64,000 nt of DNA from Anastrepha obliqua (GCF_027943255.1 NC_072892.1:116019792-116083791); one strand, 5' to 3'; positions 22,020 through 34,270 are shown, numbered from the stretch's first letter. The notes: generated from the sequence alone by a model not told the origin. Made by a program: numbers and translations.

Positions 22020-25000
22020 TCATGACTCAAAAAATACCGTCATAAAAGCCATTATTAGAATTCCGAATATTAGCGCGAACAATTGTTTTATAGATTCCAT
22101 TTTCTCTTCTTCCTTTAAGAGATCTGGTAATACCGTAACGAGAGCTATATGTAGAAATCCTCCAGCCGTGAAGGGCATAATCCAGGAAGTTCGTGCTTCT
22201 AAAATTTAAAATTATAAGAGAGATTATACAAATATAAAATATTAAGAACAAATATGCGCCTACCCATGGCCGATGTGACACCCGAACCACCAATAGCAAC
22301 TAACGCACCCAGCAGACCGGCACCTGCGGTCAATAGTTGAGCGCGGGCAGCATCCCATCGACTAAAACCAGAACGCAAGAGAATGGCAAAATCACCAACT
22401 TCATGTGGTATCTCGTGCACTGAAAATTTTAAATATGAGTATTTGTAGATAAAAGATATATTTTTATAGAATTCTGCCATACACAAAATCGCAAATGTTG
22501 CTAGCACACCGTGTCGGAATGAGACCAAAAATGAACCGGCAACAGCCAGGCCATGTGTGAAATTGTCAATGGAATTCGCCATTAAATTTAAGTAGCCTGC
22601 TACTTTTTTTGGCTGCTCCTTTTGTTTTTGTTCGCGTTCGCGCAAGAAACAACCATTGGGTACTTCTTCGATATCACATGATCTTGCACAGCTTTCTGAA
22701 CTATTGTGGCCTTCTGGTATTTTTCCGCCTGTTTTGCGAAGTAAACAATTTGCAATTTCCACACATTTTGGCTGTGGATTCTCCTCATCGGCATTGGTGT
22801 ATCCGGAGAATATTTTCTCGACAATCGTGAAAATTAGTATGCCCGATAAAACCCAAAGGCCTGAGCGCAAAGAAGGATGTTCAGTGGGACCTGAAATTGC
22901 AATAGAGATGAGATATGTACTTACATATGTATGTATATGTATTTCTAGTGAATTAGAAATTCTCAGGTAACAAAATGAAGAATTGTAATTTGTATGCTTT
23001 TGAATGTTTGCATCCACACTTAAAATTCTATTTCCACAAGAGCAATTAATAGAAAGTAAGAAAGTAAGTATTTTTGCCTGAGAAAGCAATAACGGTTAAA
23101 TTCATTCTAAAATCTTTTTCCAATGGAGAGAAATACTGACTACATCATACAATTTTTATCTGAACCCCTGTGAATACCTATTTTTAAGTTCATTAAATAT
23201 TCCGCTTAAATGAAGAGCAATATTTAACGTCCTCGGTACATAATTTTGGAATTTCTTGTATTTCTTTCAAAAATCTTTATCATACTTTTGCTCAAATATT
23301 GGAGGCTAAAGATGCTTCTTCCGGGATTCAATAAGCACACAGCAGTCAATTCAGTAATAGTGACGAGATAATGTTTTCTGAATCCCAATATTGACGCCCA
23401 TTACTTAATTCACTATTCACAGATGAACTATTAACTACCGAAGTTCTGGATCTCCAGTTTTTTGATTGGATGAAAAATATAAAAATGGCATGCTTTTTAG
23501 TCTACTTTCAAATTTTTCTGCAAACTCAATCATTTTGTTATACTATACATATATATATTACATATATATAATTGTCCCTTATAACCTTTTTGGGTCTATG
23601 GTAGAGCTCCTCCTCCTATTTGTGGTGTGTGTCTTGATGTTATTTCACTAATGGAGAGGCCTACAGTTTTAAGCCGACTTCGAACGGCAGATATTTTTTT
23701 TGTATGAGGAGCTTTTTTATGGCAGAACTACACTCGGAGGTTTGCCATTGCCTTCCGAGGGCCGACCGCTTTTAGAAAAACCTTTTTCTTCATTTTGGTG
23801 TTCCACGGAGATTCGAACCTACGTTCTCTCCGAACGGTAGTCACTCATCAACCCGTTCGGATACGGCGGCCATTTTGTTATACATTTTTCCTATTTTAAC
23901 GGTCACTTTTTGCCTTTGATATTCTAACGGCCATATACCTACACTGTAGCAATGGAAGCCTCGGAAGATTATGCATAAGTCTTTGAATATCTATTGAATA
24001 TCTTTTTTATACATATTTGTAGTTTATATTATATATCCTTAATAATTTTAATGCAATGCTCTCCTTTCAATGAATTCCCAAAAATCGCCTCTTTTCTAGT
24101 TTTGCCTTTTAAAAACACAAGACAGCCTACGTACCAAAACGACATTGCCATCACCTAAGAGTTGGATCTAAATTATCTGAACGGACTGTTACTCCTGGTC
24201 GGATTTTTAATAACCGTTTTATCTATCGATAAAAAAATTTTCACCATTTCCCTAACACTTCTTTTTTTCAATTAATAATCTGTACCTTATAAAAACACCC
24301 TTTATGCTAGTTTATTCAAATACAATATTTACAAATACATATGCATGTAGACTTACTTTGTTGTTCACCTTCCCAAGCTTCAGGCAACAGATGAAGGAAA
24401 ACATCACCCAGTAGGCCGCCGACAGCAAAGCTTAGCAGCACTTTAAGGAATTTGGACTCAGCAGCTACAAAAAAGAAATATGTTTGCTTATTCATTTTGA
24501 ACGTACATATTACTTAAGGGGGAAGTCTACTGTGGCAAGGGAAAAAACAGGCTTATTTTCCGGATTTTATTTCTAACAAAATATTGCTCGTACATAAAAT
24601 CTATTTAAACTCTTATCTTTATTATATATTTAAGTTTTTGAAAAAAAAATTTAAGTCAAAATATTCAAAATGGCCGCTGTGGCACTTCTGCAACCGCAGG
24701 TCCGCTTTTCTTAGGTGCCTAAACGGTGTACATGAAATCTTACGTTTCAGTGATCTAAAACAAAAAAACAAAATATTGTTATCATATACATAGTATTGAC
24801 TCTCGTCTGACGTAGGATTATGTCGATAAAAAATTTTGGCGTTGAAAAAAAAATTCTTGAAATTTTTTTCTTTTTTTTTGCCTAAAATTGATGTTACTAT
24901 TGTTTATAACAATTTAACAAATAACGATATCAAAGAAATTCTATGTCAGACGAGAGACACTATTACAGAGAATATATAATTAAATTTTTAAGCTGATTCA

Positions 25001-25522
25001 TTTATCAGAACTCGAGATATCGTGTACACCGTACAGAAAAGCGGACCTGCGCTTGCAGAAGTGCCACAGCGGCCATTTTGAATATTTTGACTTAAAATTT
25101 TTTTTTTCAAAAACTTAAATAATATATATAATAAAGATAAGAGTTTAAATATATTTTATGTACGAGCAATATTTTGTTAGAAATAAAATCCGGAAAATAA
25201 GCCTGTTTTTTCCCTTGTCACAGTAGACTTCCCCCTTAAGTATTTTTAGAAGTATTACTTAAAATTTAAATTAAATAATTTCATCATTTATTTACTTACG
25301 ATCCGCATAACCGCCTTTCTCGAGTTTTTCACCAGTGGGTATAATGAATAAAGGTAGTATACCGCTCAAGCCGATCACCACCGACCCGAGTAACGAGAAT
25401 ATCCACGGCGTATACTCAAAATGTTTACCCATAGTGAGTACAAAGTCTGGCACATAATTATGCACTAGATGCGTGTAAATATGGACGAGTTGTTCATCGA
25501 AATAATTGCCGCTGGTATTCAT
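22020..25522 (-). CDS. Zip99C: Zip99C / ZIP13 (SLC39A13-like) zinc and iron transporter, 357 residues
   Basis: Five exons: 25522-25300, 24464-24357, 22890-22483, 22419-22264 and 22198-22020; phases agree. The protein is a LIV-1 type ZIP transporter. The metal-binding motif NFTHG is at about residues 220-224 and HEIPHEVGD at 248-256, the paired histidine motifs of transmembrane segments 4 and 5. The segments AVGGLLGDVFLHLLPEAW and SWIMPFTAGGFLHIALVTV are close to mammalian ZIP13. ZIP13 moves metal between the secretory pathway and cytosol; the fly protein has been linked to iron export into the secretory pathway. The loop before NFTHG is long and cysteine-containing. Length matches the family (355-371). 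Intron 1 (24465-25299) carries a 726-bp palindromic element, and intron 2 (22891-24356) a SINE. Confidence 0.93.
23544..23870 (-). mobile_element. tRNA-derived SINE, near full length, with 13-bp target duplication
   Basis: Minus-oriented; TA-rich tail at 23544-23569, body, then the head with a B box (GGTTCGAATCTCCG at about 23808-23821) and an A-box-like stretch ending near 23870. The 13-mer cattttgttatac occurs directly at both ends (23531-23543 and 23871-23883), a perfect target duplication. It lies in Zip99C intron 2. Confidence 0.88.
24514..25239. mobile_element. TTAA-bounded foldback element in Zip99C intron 1
   Basis: Both ends start ttaagggggaagtctactgt in inverted orientation. The arms extend about 200 bp (24514-24700 against 25040-25239), including inverted matches such as aaaatggccgctgtggcact. 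The TTAA at each end fits a piggyBac-type target. No transposase ORF. Confidence 0.8.
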
Positions 25523-25929
25523 TTTCGCTAGGATTTAAAATTTCTTATACTTAAACGAGAATATAACTTAGTTTCTAAAGTTCCAGGAAACAATTATCAC
25601 ATTCACAATTTGCAAAACAGCAAATGGGTTTAGCTTTTTACAGTCCAGAGTATTTGATTCTTTCTTTTTATTCTTTTATCATACTAAATAGCAGTGACCT
25701 CGTTGAATAATTTTAGTATTGACTCCAAATTTTGTAGGAATTAAATGGAGGCTTTGGATGATTAGCACACTTCAACAAATTTAATGATAATTCGCAAAAT
25801 CTGGAATGGAAAAGAAAGACAATTTTTTTTTTACAAAAATATGAATATATGTATGAGTATATTTGACACTTTCAAAAATAATAAAAAGAAAATATTTATA
25901 TTTGTAATAATAGTCAATTATACATAGAC

Positions 25930-26985
25930 TGTTGCCATGATTCAATAATAAAAGGTTTGCTCAGTAAGCAGCTTTCTCGTTCTCTCTTGACAAATCGGCT
26001 CCCTTAGCAAGACACTGGGTTGCTAGCTCTAGAAATTTTGAGTAAAAGTGGAGGAAAAGTAAAATTTGTAGAAAATACATTTCATTTTCAAAAGGTCTGC
26101 TTAGAAGCAACAACTCGCTCAAGAGTTTTCATCGGTATGTTCAGGACTATGGTAGTATGACATGGAATTCATACCGCTTAAGTCAGGACATGATAAAGTA
26201 ATTGACGCAATCCGAGATCGATGAGTGGTGAATTTACAATTTTTTTTTCTTATGATGTGGTGATTTAGACGGAATTCATGTTTTGCAAAGAGCTAGCATT
26301 TTCCAAAGAGTTACGACAGGGAGAATAGTTGGGTAGTCCCGACGCGATCGATAACATTGCATACCTCATTATAAAAAGTAGGGATTAACGGAACTTATTT
26401 CCAATGAGCCCACCTTCCCACGGATGGATGAAGTGTCCAGAGGAGGTTTAGCAAAGCACAGTACCAGCATGAAAAAGCTTCTCATAAAAAACCATCTACC
26501 GGAATCGGCTTAAAACTGTAGGTCCTTCCATTTGTGGAACGCACTACAAATAGGAGGAGGATCTCGGCCAAACACCTAACAGAATTGTACGTGTCAATTA
26601 TTTATTTATTTTTAACAAAATAGTTTCATATTGGCGAAACTTCGCGATCTGTTTTAAATTTAAAAATTAATTCACAAAATAAAATCTTGCATTAAGTGAA
26701 ATAATTTCTTGTTTTAATATTAGACTTGGCAATTTCCGCTAATAAATTATATTTGTACCATTCCTTACTTTGAAATATTAATTAAAATTTATTTTTTAAA
26801 CCGTTCGCAGTTTCTTTCCATTTAAGTAAGAAAATTCTTTTTTGCTACCATTTTTACAAAAAAGGATTTAATATTTTCCACTTATTTACCTTCTTAAATA
26901 CAACCTTTTGTAAGGGAGTGTCAAAAATCGAATGTCACTAGTGAGCAAACCTTTAATGATTGAATCATGGACTGTTGCTGGCATG
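25930..26985 (+). repeat. Composite ORF-plus-SINE-tail repeat, copy 2, with terminal inverted repeats
   Basis: The interior (about 26030-26920) is an inverted copy of 12125-12945, with the ORFs now broken. The ends carry inverted repeats: catgattcaataataaaagg near 25937, and its counterpart near 26945-26975. The SINE-like part is at about 26475-26600 (tgtaggtccttccatttgtg). A 75-bp insert near 26050-26120 is absent from copy 1. No known superfamily assigned. Confidence 0.6.
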
Positions 26986-27298
26986 AATTTCCAATAAATT
27001 ATATAATTATAAAGAAAATCAAATTTAGTAAAAATTAAAAAAAAAAAAAACAACAAAGGTAATATTGGTAAACTCTTACGACACATAAAAATGGTTAAAT
27101 GTAATATATTTAACTACATATGTATGCATGTATTTGTATATTTGTTTAGAGCCTAAGCTTTAGACGAAAATACATACATATGTACATACAGAAGCGGGAA
27201 TGGTAAAATTCAAACTTAGAGTTCTGTCATAAAAATAGTTCAAATGCTGCAAAATTTATCCTTTTCGCAGTACGCGTATTTGTTAACCTTGTGAGAAA

Positions 27299-28056
27299 TT
27301 AAGGGGTTATATACCTTGTGTTTTTTAAAAAAATCAAAATAAATTTTATTTCTTTATCGTAAAGTACAATCCCTTGAGAACATTTTCCAAAAATTTCATA
27401 GAGATCTGAGCAATAGATCGAAAGTTACAGCGTTTTAAATTGTGCGTCGTCACGTCCTTAGCGTACGGCCTCATGCGGCGCTTGAAATTTTAAACGCGAT
27501 TATCTCAAAAACGTGTTTTTCCAAAAATGCTTTTGCGGTGGACGCGATTGCAAAAAAAGTATTCAACCGATTTTTATAATTTTTTTTTAAATTGTTCGTA
27601 ATTGATGTCGCCTCTTAGTGAACGATCAACTTTTTATGTATAAATTTTTATTTTGCAGATATGAATTTTTTAATGCCAATTTTAGGACTGTAGAAGTGGA
27701 GTTTTTTAAAAACATGTTCCTATTTTCACAAAAATCAAAATATTTAATATATTGATCGTTCACTAAGAAGATATAACCCTATACTAATGAAATCTTTTCG
27801 ATTTTTTGATTTCAGTTGACTTGGTGGACTTGAATCGCGTCCATCGCAAGCCTCTTCCAAAAAAAGGGTCTTGGGGGAAAACGCCATAACTCCGCCATTT
27901 TTAAATATTTTTACACAAACAAAGCCTTTTTTTTTCTTTAAACATTGTAATATCCAATAATAAAAACTTTTATACAATAAAATTATTGCTACATATCTTT
28001 AAAAAAAACCCAACTTTCGCTAATTTCACCGGACCACAAGGTATATAACCCCTTAA
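27299..28056. mobile_element. TTAA-bounded inverted-repeat element (MITE)
   Basis: Left end ttaaggggttatataccttg at 27299; its inverted copy ends at 28056. TTAA at both termini suggests piggyBac-like target use. A direct motif, gatcgttcactaag (27752) and its inverse at about 27616, lies inside. No ORF of note. Confidence 0.75.
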
Positions 28057-28065
28057 GAAAGCATA

Positions 28066-29584
28066 CATTCTGTCAAAAAAATATCGGGGATTGTTCATTT
28101 AAAAAGCGCGCGTTACATATATGTACATATGTCTAAATTTTTTTTGCTGGAATATTGGTACAACTGTCCTCTATAGTGCCGCATAGTTTGAGCGTGATCT
28201 TTCAATTAGCTTGTTTTTGTCCGACAAGTCCAACAGGGTTTTTTGAATAGTTTGTTTTTTTGTAGTCATAGGATAGCTTTAGTAATAATAATAATTAAAA
28301 AACAAAAAACGGATGTAGGGTATTTCTACCTGAAACACATATGGTCCATGAGCGTAGAGGGACATTTTTGCTTCTGCACGTTCATGAAACACACGTGGTT
28401 CATATACCCCCTGACGCACATATGGCTCAGGATCGTATCAGTGCTTATCAGGCGCACGATTACTGAACCATATGTGGCTCAGCGGACAGGGAACGTGTTA
28501 ATTATATCAGTAAACCGCAGGTGTGCTCTGCGATTTTCACTATGGATAAAAATATTGAGCAAAGAATTTGTCTTAAGTTTTGTGTTTTGAACAAAAAACC
28601 TATGGCGAGTGTGCTTTATTAAAAGCAGGGGTCTGCGAGTGGTATAAGGCTTTTGCAGAGGGCCGCGAAGTCGTGGAAGATTTGCGCCGATCTGGTCGCC
28701 CATCATCGTCTTCAACGGATGAAAACGAAAACGTCGATAAAGTCAAGGGGATGGTGCTGGAAAACCTTCAAATCATCATTAAAGTCTAATGGAGGTAGTT
28801 CCTGATCTGAGCTTGCGGGCATGAGGCGTCTGGCTGCTCGACTCGTTCCAAGAGAGTTGAGTTTCTTTCGAAAAATTCATCGGAAGAAGGTGGCTGAAGA
28901 CATGCATGAGCAAGTGAATTCGGACCCAACGTTTATCCAGCGTAGCATAACAGGTCATGAGATGTGGGAATATCAGTTTGACATGCAAACCAGTCAACAG
29001 GCAGCTGAATGGCTCTCTCCATATGAGCCGAACCCCAAAAAACCACGTCAAAGTCGGTCAAAAGTGGAAGTCATTCTATTCGTTTTCTTTAATTATCCTG
29101 GTGCTGTGCACTCGGAATTCGTTCCAAATGGTTCTACTTTAATTAAAGAATTTTCTTTTGAAGTTATGCGACATTTGAGAGAGAATGTGTGTAGGAAACG
29201 GCCCAATTTATGAAAAGAAAACTCATCGATCTTGCACCATGATAACGACCGTCTCCCAAGGCTCATATTGTGAACACTTTTTTGACCAAAAACTCGACAA
29301 ATATCATCCAACAACCACCGTATTCAACGGATTTAGCCTCCTGTGACTTTTTCCCTTTTCCAAACTTAAATTGCCGCTCCGCGGACGCCCCTTTGAGTCG
29401 ATAGAGGCCATTAAGGAGAATTCGCTGAAGGAGTTGCAGAATATCTCTTCAAACGCGTTTAAAAGGTGCTTTGATGACGGGACTAATCGTCCAGCCTATT
29501 TTGAAGGCGACAAAATAAATTTTGATGATTAAACAATTGTTTTGAGTTTTATTGAACAATTCCCGGTACATTTTTGACAGAATG
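28066..29584 (+). mobile_element. mariner transposon, degenerate
   Basis: Terminal inverted repeats: cattctgtcaaaaaaatatc at 28066, inverted at 29584, flanked by TA. Plus-strand fragments match mariner transposase: WYKAFAEGREVVEDLRRSGR (28640-28700 region), MQTSQQAAEWLS, HSEFVPNGST and VMRHLRENVCRKRPNL (28970-29210), then an FFPF segment in another frame. Frameshifts and stops break the frame at least three times. The 5' part (28120-28500) is longer than usual and holds several copies of the palindromic word cacatatgg/ccatatgtg. Inactive. Confidence 0.85.
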
Positions 29585-29624
29585 TACGTTGTTTTTGAAT
29601 GTACGCGTATCAAAAACGATTTGC

Positions 29625-30640
29625 AGCAGTGTTCCTATGTACCTATCCTAAAGGCTCAAAAATATCATATGCATCTGCAGCAAAATATTTGAAGAAGCCG
29701 AAGACGTTCCTAAATAAATGAGTGCAACGGCATACTGAAATTAAAAACATTGACGCTTCTGCGGATGAGGCCCAAACAAAAAGTACCATTCCAAAGCAAG
29801 ATTAGAAGATCATTGATTTGTTTGTGAAAAAGGCAATTTATCGTTGCGTAAAGCGAAAGAAGTTTTAAGAAAAAGTGGCGTTCATACATCCAAAGACACG
29901 ATTCGAGGGAAAACCGCCGCTCTAATTAGCACACATTGAAAAAGGACTTGCAGTGGGTTAAGGCAAATTCAGAACGGAATTGAGCAAAGTAATATTCACC
30001 CATGAATATAGCAGTCCTGATGCACTGTTGATAATCGACAACTTCAACGAACTGTTAAGCATCCACCTAAGGTTCATGTTGTTGTTGTAGCAGCATAATC
30101 ATTCCCCCATATATGCACGGGGAATGCAGCTGGAGTGAAAGGTTTTGGCGAGATATAAATCCGGGTCGTTCCGGTAACATAGAGCCGACTGTCATGGGAA
30201 CGATTCATTTTTGGGTCTGCTTCTCCGCAAAAGGATTTGGCCGTCTATTTGTGCTTGCCGCCAATTTGAATTCACTTTTGATGAATAAAATTGACCAAAA
30301 ACGACGTTTAGAAGAATTAGCAAACTTTGGGTTTTACAAGAAACCGATGATCCCAATCATCGAAGCCGAAGGTGTGTAGAGTTGAAATAGAAATGGGATT
30401 AAAACGTTGCATTGGCCTTCACAGTTGCCTGATGTCAACCCTATTGTAAATTTTTGGGCAATAGCTACACCTCAAAGGAAAACAAATATTGACGGTCAAA
30501 CAGATATCAAGGCAAATTTATTGGAGTCGTTTACCTCCACAAGTTGCGCAGAAATTAACCAAAGTATAACTCGAAAATGAGAAGCCATTATAGCTAATGG
30601 TGGTGACTATACATTTTATTGAATGTACTGCGTAAAATAA
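29625..30640 (+). pseudogene. Tc1-like transposase remnant interrupted by a short repeat
   Basis: Translated pieces in plus frames: KKPKTFLNKWVQRHTEI, KGNLSLRKAKEVLRKSGVHT and CFSAKGFGRLFVLAANLNSL, then WPSQLPDVNP near 30412. The order matches a Tc1-type transposase from its DNA-binding part to the last catalytic region. The short (GTT)n-headed repeat is inserted at 30078-30208, within the catalytic region. Stops and frameshifts are numerous. Terminal repeats were not found. Confidence 0.65.
30078..30208 (+). repeat. Short (GTT)n-headed dispersed repeat
   Basis: gttgttgttgtagcagcata at the start, gagatataaatccgggtcgt in the middle, tgtcatgggaacg at the end. It interrupts the Tc1-like remnant; TTCAT on both sides is a possible short target duplication. 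Confidence 0.75.
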
Positions 30641-31256
30641 ATATTATAACCCCTTACAATTCAGTCTGTTAGAATCGAATTGGCCAAATAGTTTCCAAGT
30701 TATGGCGGGCACTGTCCATTAGACAGACTGTATATATATAATATTGCTCCGTTCTTCTTTATATGCATATGTGTGCATGTGTGAATGTAAATAGATATGT
30801 AGTGTTATCAGTAGTTCAATTTGAGTAAAATTTGCATGGCAACTTCTATCAAAACCATCGTTCGAGACAACAGTGAACTGTTATTAAATTAGCAACAGGT
30901 TTGATTGACGAAACTTATTTACTTGAAAAGAAAATCTTTTTCGTTGGATAAGATAGGCACTGACAGTGAGTTTAGTCGTTGTAATATGACAATATATTGC
31001 AAATTTTGAAACCGACAAAGCTTTTGACATCATCATTCTTTAATTTACAATAAGCCATTGGGAAAGTATTAATCGAAAATTTATTCAAGTTGAAAATTAA
31101 TATTTTCGCAACATGGTAACCCCGCCTTTCTTTGCTTCTCTAATGGTGATACATTTAGTTGCAGGTGTGAGGAACTTAACCCGAATGCATTTTATAAAAA
31201 GCAAAAATATATACAACACAACCAACTTCACATATATATACACACATATATATGTA
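30641..31256. other. Spacer between transposon remnants, no feature recognised
   Basis: AT-rich sequence with short TA and CA runs. No ORF or repeat family recognised. Confidence 0.5.
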
Positions 31257-31712
31257 CAGTCTTTATGCACGCATTCGAAAGGGCCGAAATTATCTTACGC
31301 CGTCGCTGCGAAAAAAATTAAAAAATCAAAAAAGTTTGTTGTGCTGTGGAATCAGCAGTATAAGGTGCATAAAAAATTGTATGACTTTTCCGAGCGCGGC
31401 TTGAAGCGAGTCGATCATCGAACGTCGACTGAAGGAGGCGAACATATCCTACCGTCCCACATCATCAAACCACTGCTCTCAGAATGAAAACGCATCAAGC
31501 CGAAATGCCTGTTTGTCGACGAGCTACACAGAAAAGCTGCTCCAAAGCATGAAGCAGATGCCATGCTATACTCGACAATGATGAAGACTACACGGCTTAT
31601 TGAGTAATTGCGACTCGTAGTTTTGTACATACTTTCATGTAAAAAAAAATGTTAAATATATATTTTTTATACTGTATGAATAATCGCGGCTCCTTTTTTC
31701 TGACACAGACTG
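31257..31712 (+). mobile_element. Tc1-like deletion derivative
   Basis: CAGTCT..AGACTG ends (31257, 31712) beside TA dinucleotides. The plus ORF 31113-31487 includes GPKLSYAVAAKKIKKSKKFV, the helix-turn-helix DNA-binding start of a Tc1-type transposase related to the remnant at 29625-30640. The catalytic part is missing. The inverted repeat is only clear for about 7 bp. Confidence 0.5.
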
Positions 31713-32108
31713 TATATGTTTAAACTTAGTACGAGCGATAAATATTATTGAAAGGAAAACGATTAGCTCTAAATTTTTGGAAGTTTGAAGTTATTCAATG
31801 CATCAAAAAATATTGATACTTTTTTACGGTGTATTCACGCAGTACAATTGAGCTCAGTCTTATCAGTATGGATTTTTTATTGCTTATTGTAACCAGTGCA
31901 ACATTGAATTTGCATCTGTACCCATGTTCGTATTACATGAATTATATTATTTACTTATTAGTAATACAACACGCTCTTTCATATGTGGTTTTCCTTCAAC
32001 ACTTTTTAAAAAGTTCAGTTGCGATAATCAAGGGGAACCAGAAAGTGTATATGTATGTACATATATATATATATATATATATATTTTATGCGTGCCTCTA
32101 AGATCAGA
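31713..32108. other. Spacer, no gene seen
   Basis: AT-rich spacer with a short (TA)n run at about 32057-32082. Confidence 0.5.
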
Positions 32109-34270
32109 CAGTGGCCACACAATTTATTCGTACACTCACAGTTTATAAACAGATATACCTGATACTTCGCACGATTTATAACAGGTGGCGCTAAAGTAAT
32201 CCTCCTATCAGAAAATGCTATATATTTTGCGATTGGCCCCTAATGTCAGTTCTGTTTTGACATTTGTGTAGTAAACACATGCGAAATACACGTTAATAAA
32301 CAGTGTTACGCTACACTGCTCCAGAACGCGGAATATTGCTGACTATTTATTTGACCAATAATCGGTCGGTGACTTTGGCACAACGTGAATTTCGTCGCAG
32401 ATTTCCTCGCCGTCCAACGCCTACTGGTGAAACACTGCGACGTTTAGTCGCTCGCCTCGAAGAGACTGGCACAACACGAGATGCTGCCAGGCGTGCAGAC
32501 CCCGGAGTAGCCGTTCTGCAGAGAATATTGCTGCTGTAGCCGAGGATGTCATGGAAGCGCCGTCGACATCGACCAGACGACGTGCCACGTAAATGGGTAT
32601 CAGTCGACGGTCTTTACAGCGAATTTTGGTACAAGATTTGAAGATGTTTCGTACAAAGTAAAGACGGTGCATCAGCTGTTAGCTGCTGACCGCCAATCGC
32701 GTCTAACATACGCTCAAGACCATCCTTAATTACCACCAAGAGGAAGATGATTTTTCATCAAAAATAATCATGAGTGATGAGGCCCATTTCCATCTTAACG
32801 GGTACGTAAACAAACAAAATTTACGCTTCTGGGGCACTGAAAATCCGTGTGTAACCCACGAAGAGCCATTACACCCGCTCAAAGTCACTGTATGGTGTGC
32901 TGTTTTCGCTGGAGGAGTCATCGGATGTTTTTTCTTCGAAGACGTCGAGAGCCAAACGGTTACTGTGAATGGTGAGCGCTACAGAGCAATGATCAACGAG
33001 TTCTTTTTGCCGCAACTTGATGAATTGGGATTGGAAAACATGTGGTTCCAACAGGACGGTGCAACGGCACACACTGCGCGTGCCACAACCGATATGCTGA
33101 TAATGCTTTTTGAAGTCGCGGATTTATGTCAACAAGCCTCAGACTCTTGCAGCTCTTAAAGACAATATCCGTCAAGAATGTGAGGACCTATCGCCGGAAG
33201 TTTTGGCCAAAGTGATGGAAAATGCCATAAAAAGGGCTCAAATGGCAATCAACTGTGGCGGCGGCCATTTACATGACATCATATTCTCGACTTGATGTAA
33301 AAGAAATTAACAGACCAAATAAAAATAATCCACAAGAAGAATCAAAGTTTTTCATTTTTTTTTAATTACAGCCAAAAAACATCGCAAGGTTACTTTTGCG
33401 CCACCTTGTACAAAGGAACAAAATTTGGATATATTCGTAAAAAATAACATATTGAGGAGTTTTAAGCTGCTAGCAGTGTTAAATAAGCCATTCTTGCCCG
33501 AGATAAGATGAGTGTTTTGGGTCATTGTCTTTTGGAAAGAAGAACCCTTTAGCATCCAGCCCAAGTTTAACGGCACTATCATGCAAATTATTCTTCAAAA
33601 TGTTTAAATACAGATGTTTGTCCATTTTATCATCAATAAAAACCATTTTTCCTACTCCAGACGCAACTATACAACCCCAAACCACTGCATTTCCTCCTCC
33701 ATGTTTAACGGTAGGAATAAGGTTTTTTCATTCAGTTCTGTGCTTTCACTTCGCCAAACTTTTGGAGGGTCATCTGATCCGAAAACATTAAATTTCAACT
33801 TATCGTTGAATATGACGTTTTCCTAAAAAGAATGTGCCTCATTTATATAGCGTTTGGCGAACTCCAACCTCTTCTTTATTATTATATTATATTCTTTGTT
33901 AATATCTGAAATGTAGGGCTTACAGCGTGCCACTCTACTATGATAACCAGCGTTATAGAGACAATTACCGACTGTTTACGGGCTTACTTTTTTATGCAAA
34001 TACTCTTGAATATTTCATTTCGTTTTCAGCAATATTAGTAAAAACACAAACGATTTTTGCTGTTACTTTTGCAACAACAGCATCATGATATTTTGCTACG
34101 TCTACCTCCTTTCCTTGGGAGTGTAGTTGAAATAAGGGCAGTTTTTTTTGCGGCAATTCATAAGGAATGTAACATTCTTACAGTGACCCAAAAGCACAGC
34201 AAAAATTTTTCGCAAAGCTAAAGTTTTTTACGTACTACGCGGGGTGTACGAATAAATTGTGTGACCACTG
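32109..34270 (-). mobile_element. Tc1-like transposon remnant with a mariner nested inside
   Basis: Terminal repeats cagtggccacacaatttatt (32109) and its inverse ending at 34270 match over about 27 bp. On minus, 33479-33685 encodes MVWGCIVASGVGKMVFIDDK and FFPKDNDPKHSSYLGQEWLI, the central catalytic part of a Tc1 transposase including the second aspartate (NDPKH). Upstream fragments are in other frames; the last catalytic region is missing. The mariner at 32181-33408 is inserted near the 3' end. The right side has TA after the repeat; the left has GA, probably mutated. Confidence 0.75.
32181..33408 (+). mobile_element. DD41D-type mariner, internally deleted, nested in Tc1 element
   Basis: Ends: caggtggcgctaaagtaa (left) and its inverse ending gcgccaccttg (right), beside TA. 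The plus strand encodes TLAQREFRRRFPRRPTPTGE (N-terminal DNA-binding region), MSDEAHFHLNGYVNKQN (first Asp) and WFQQDGATAHTARATTD (second Asp), then in another frame KSRIYVNKPQTLAALKDNI to GGGHLHDIIFST. The piece that should carry the third aspartate (WPPRSCD..PLD in sister copies) is deleted near 33118. Inactive. Confidence 0.85.
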
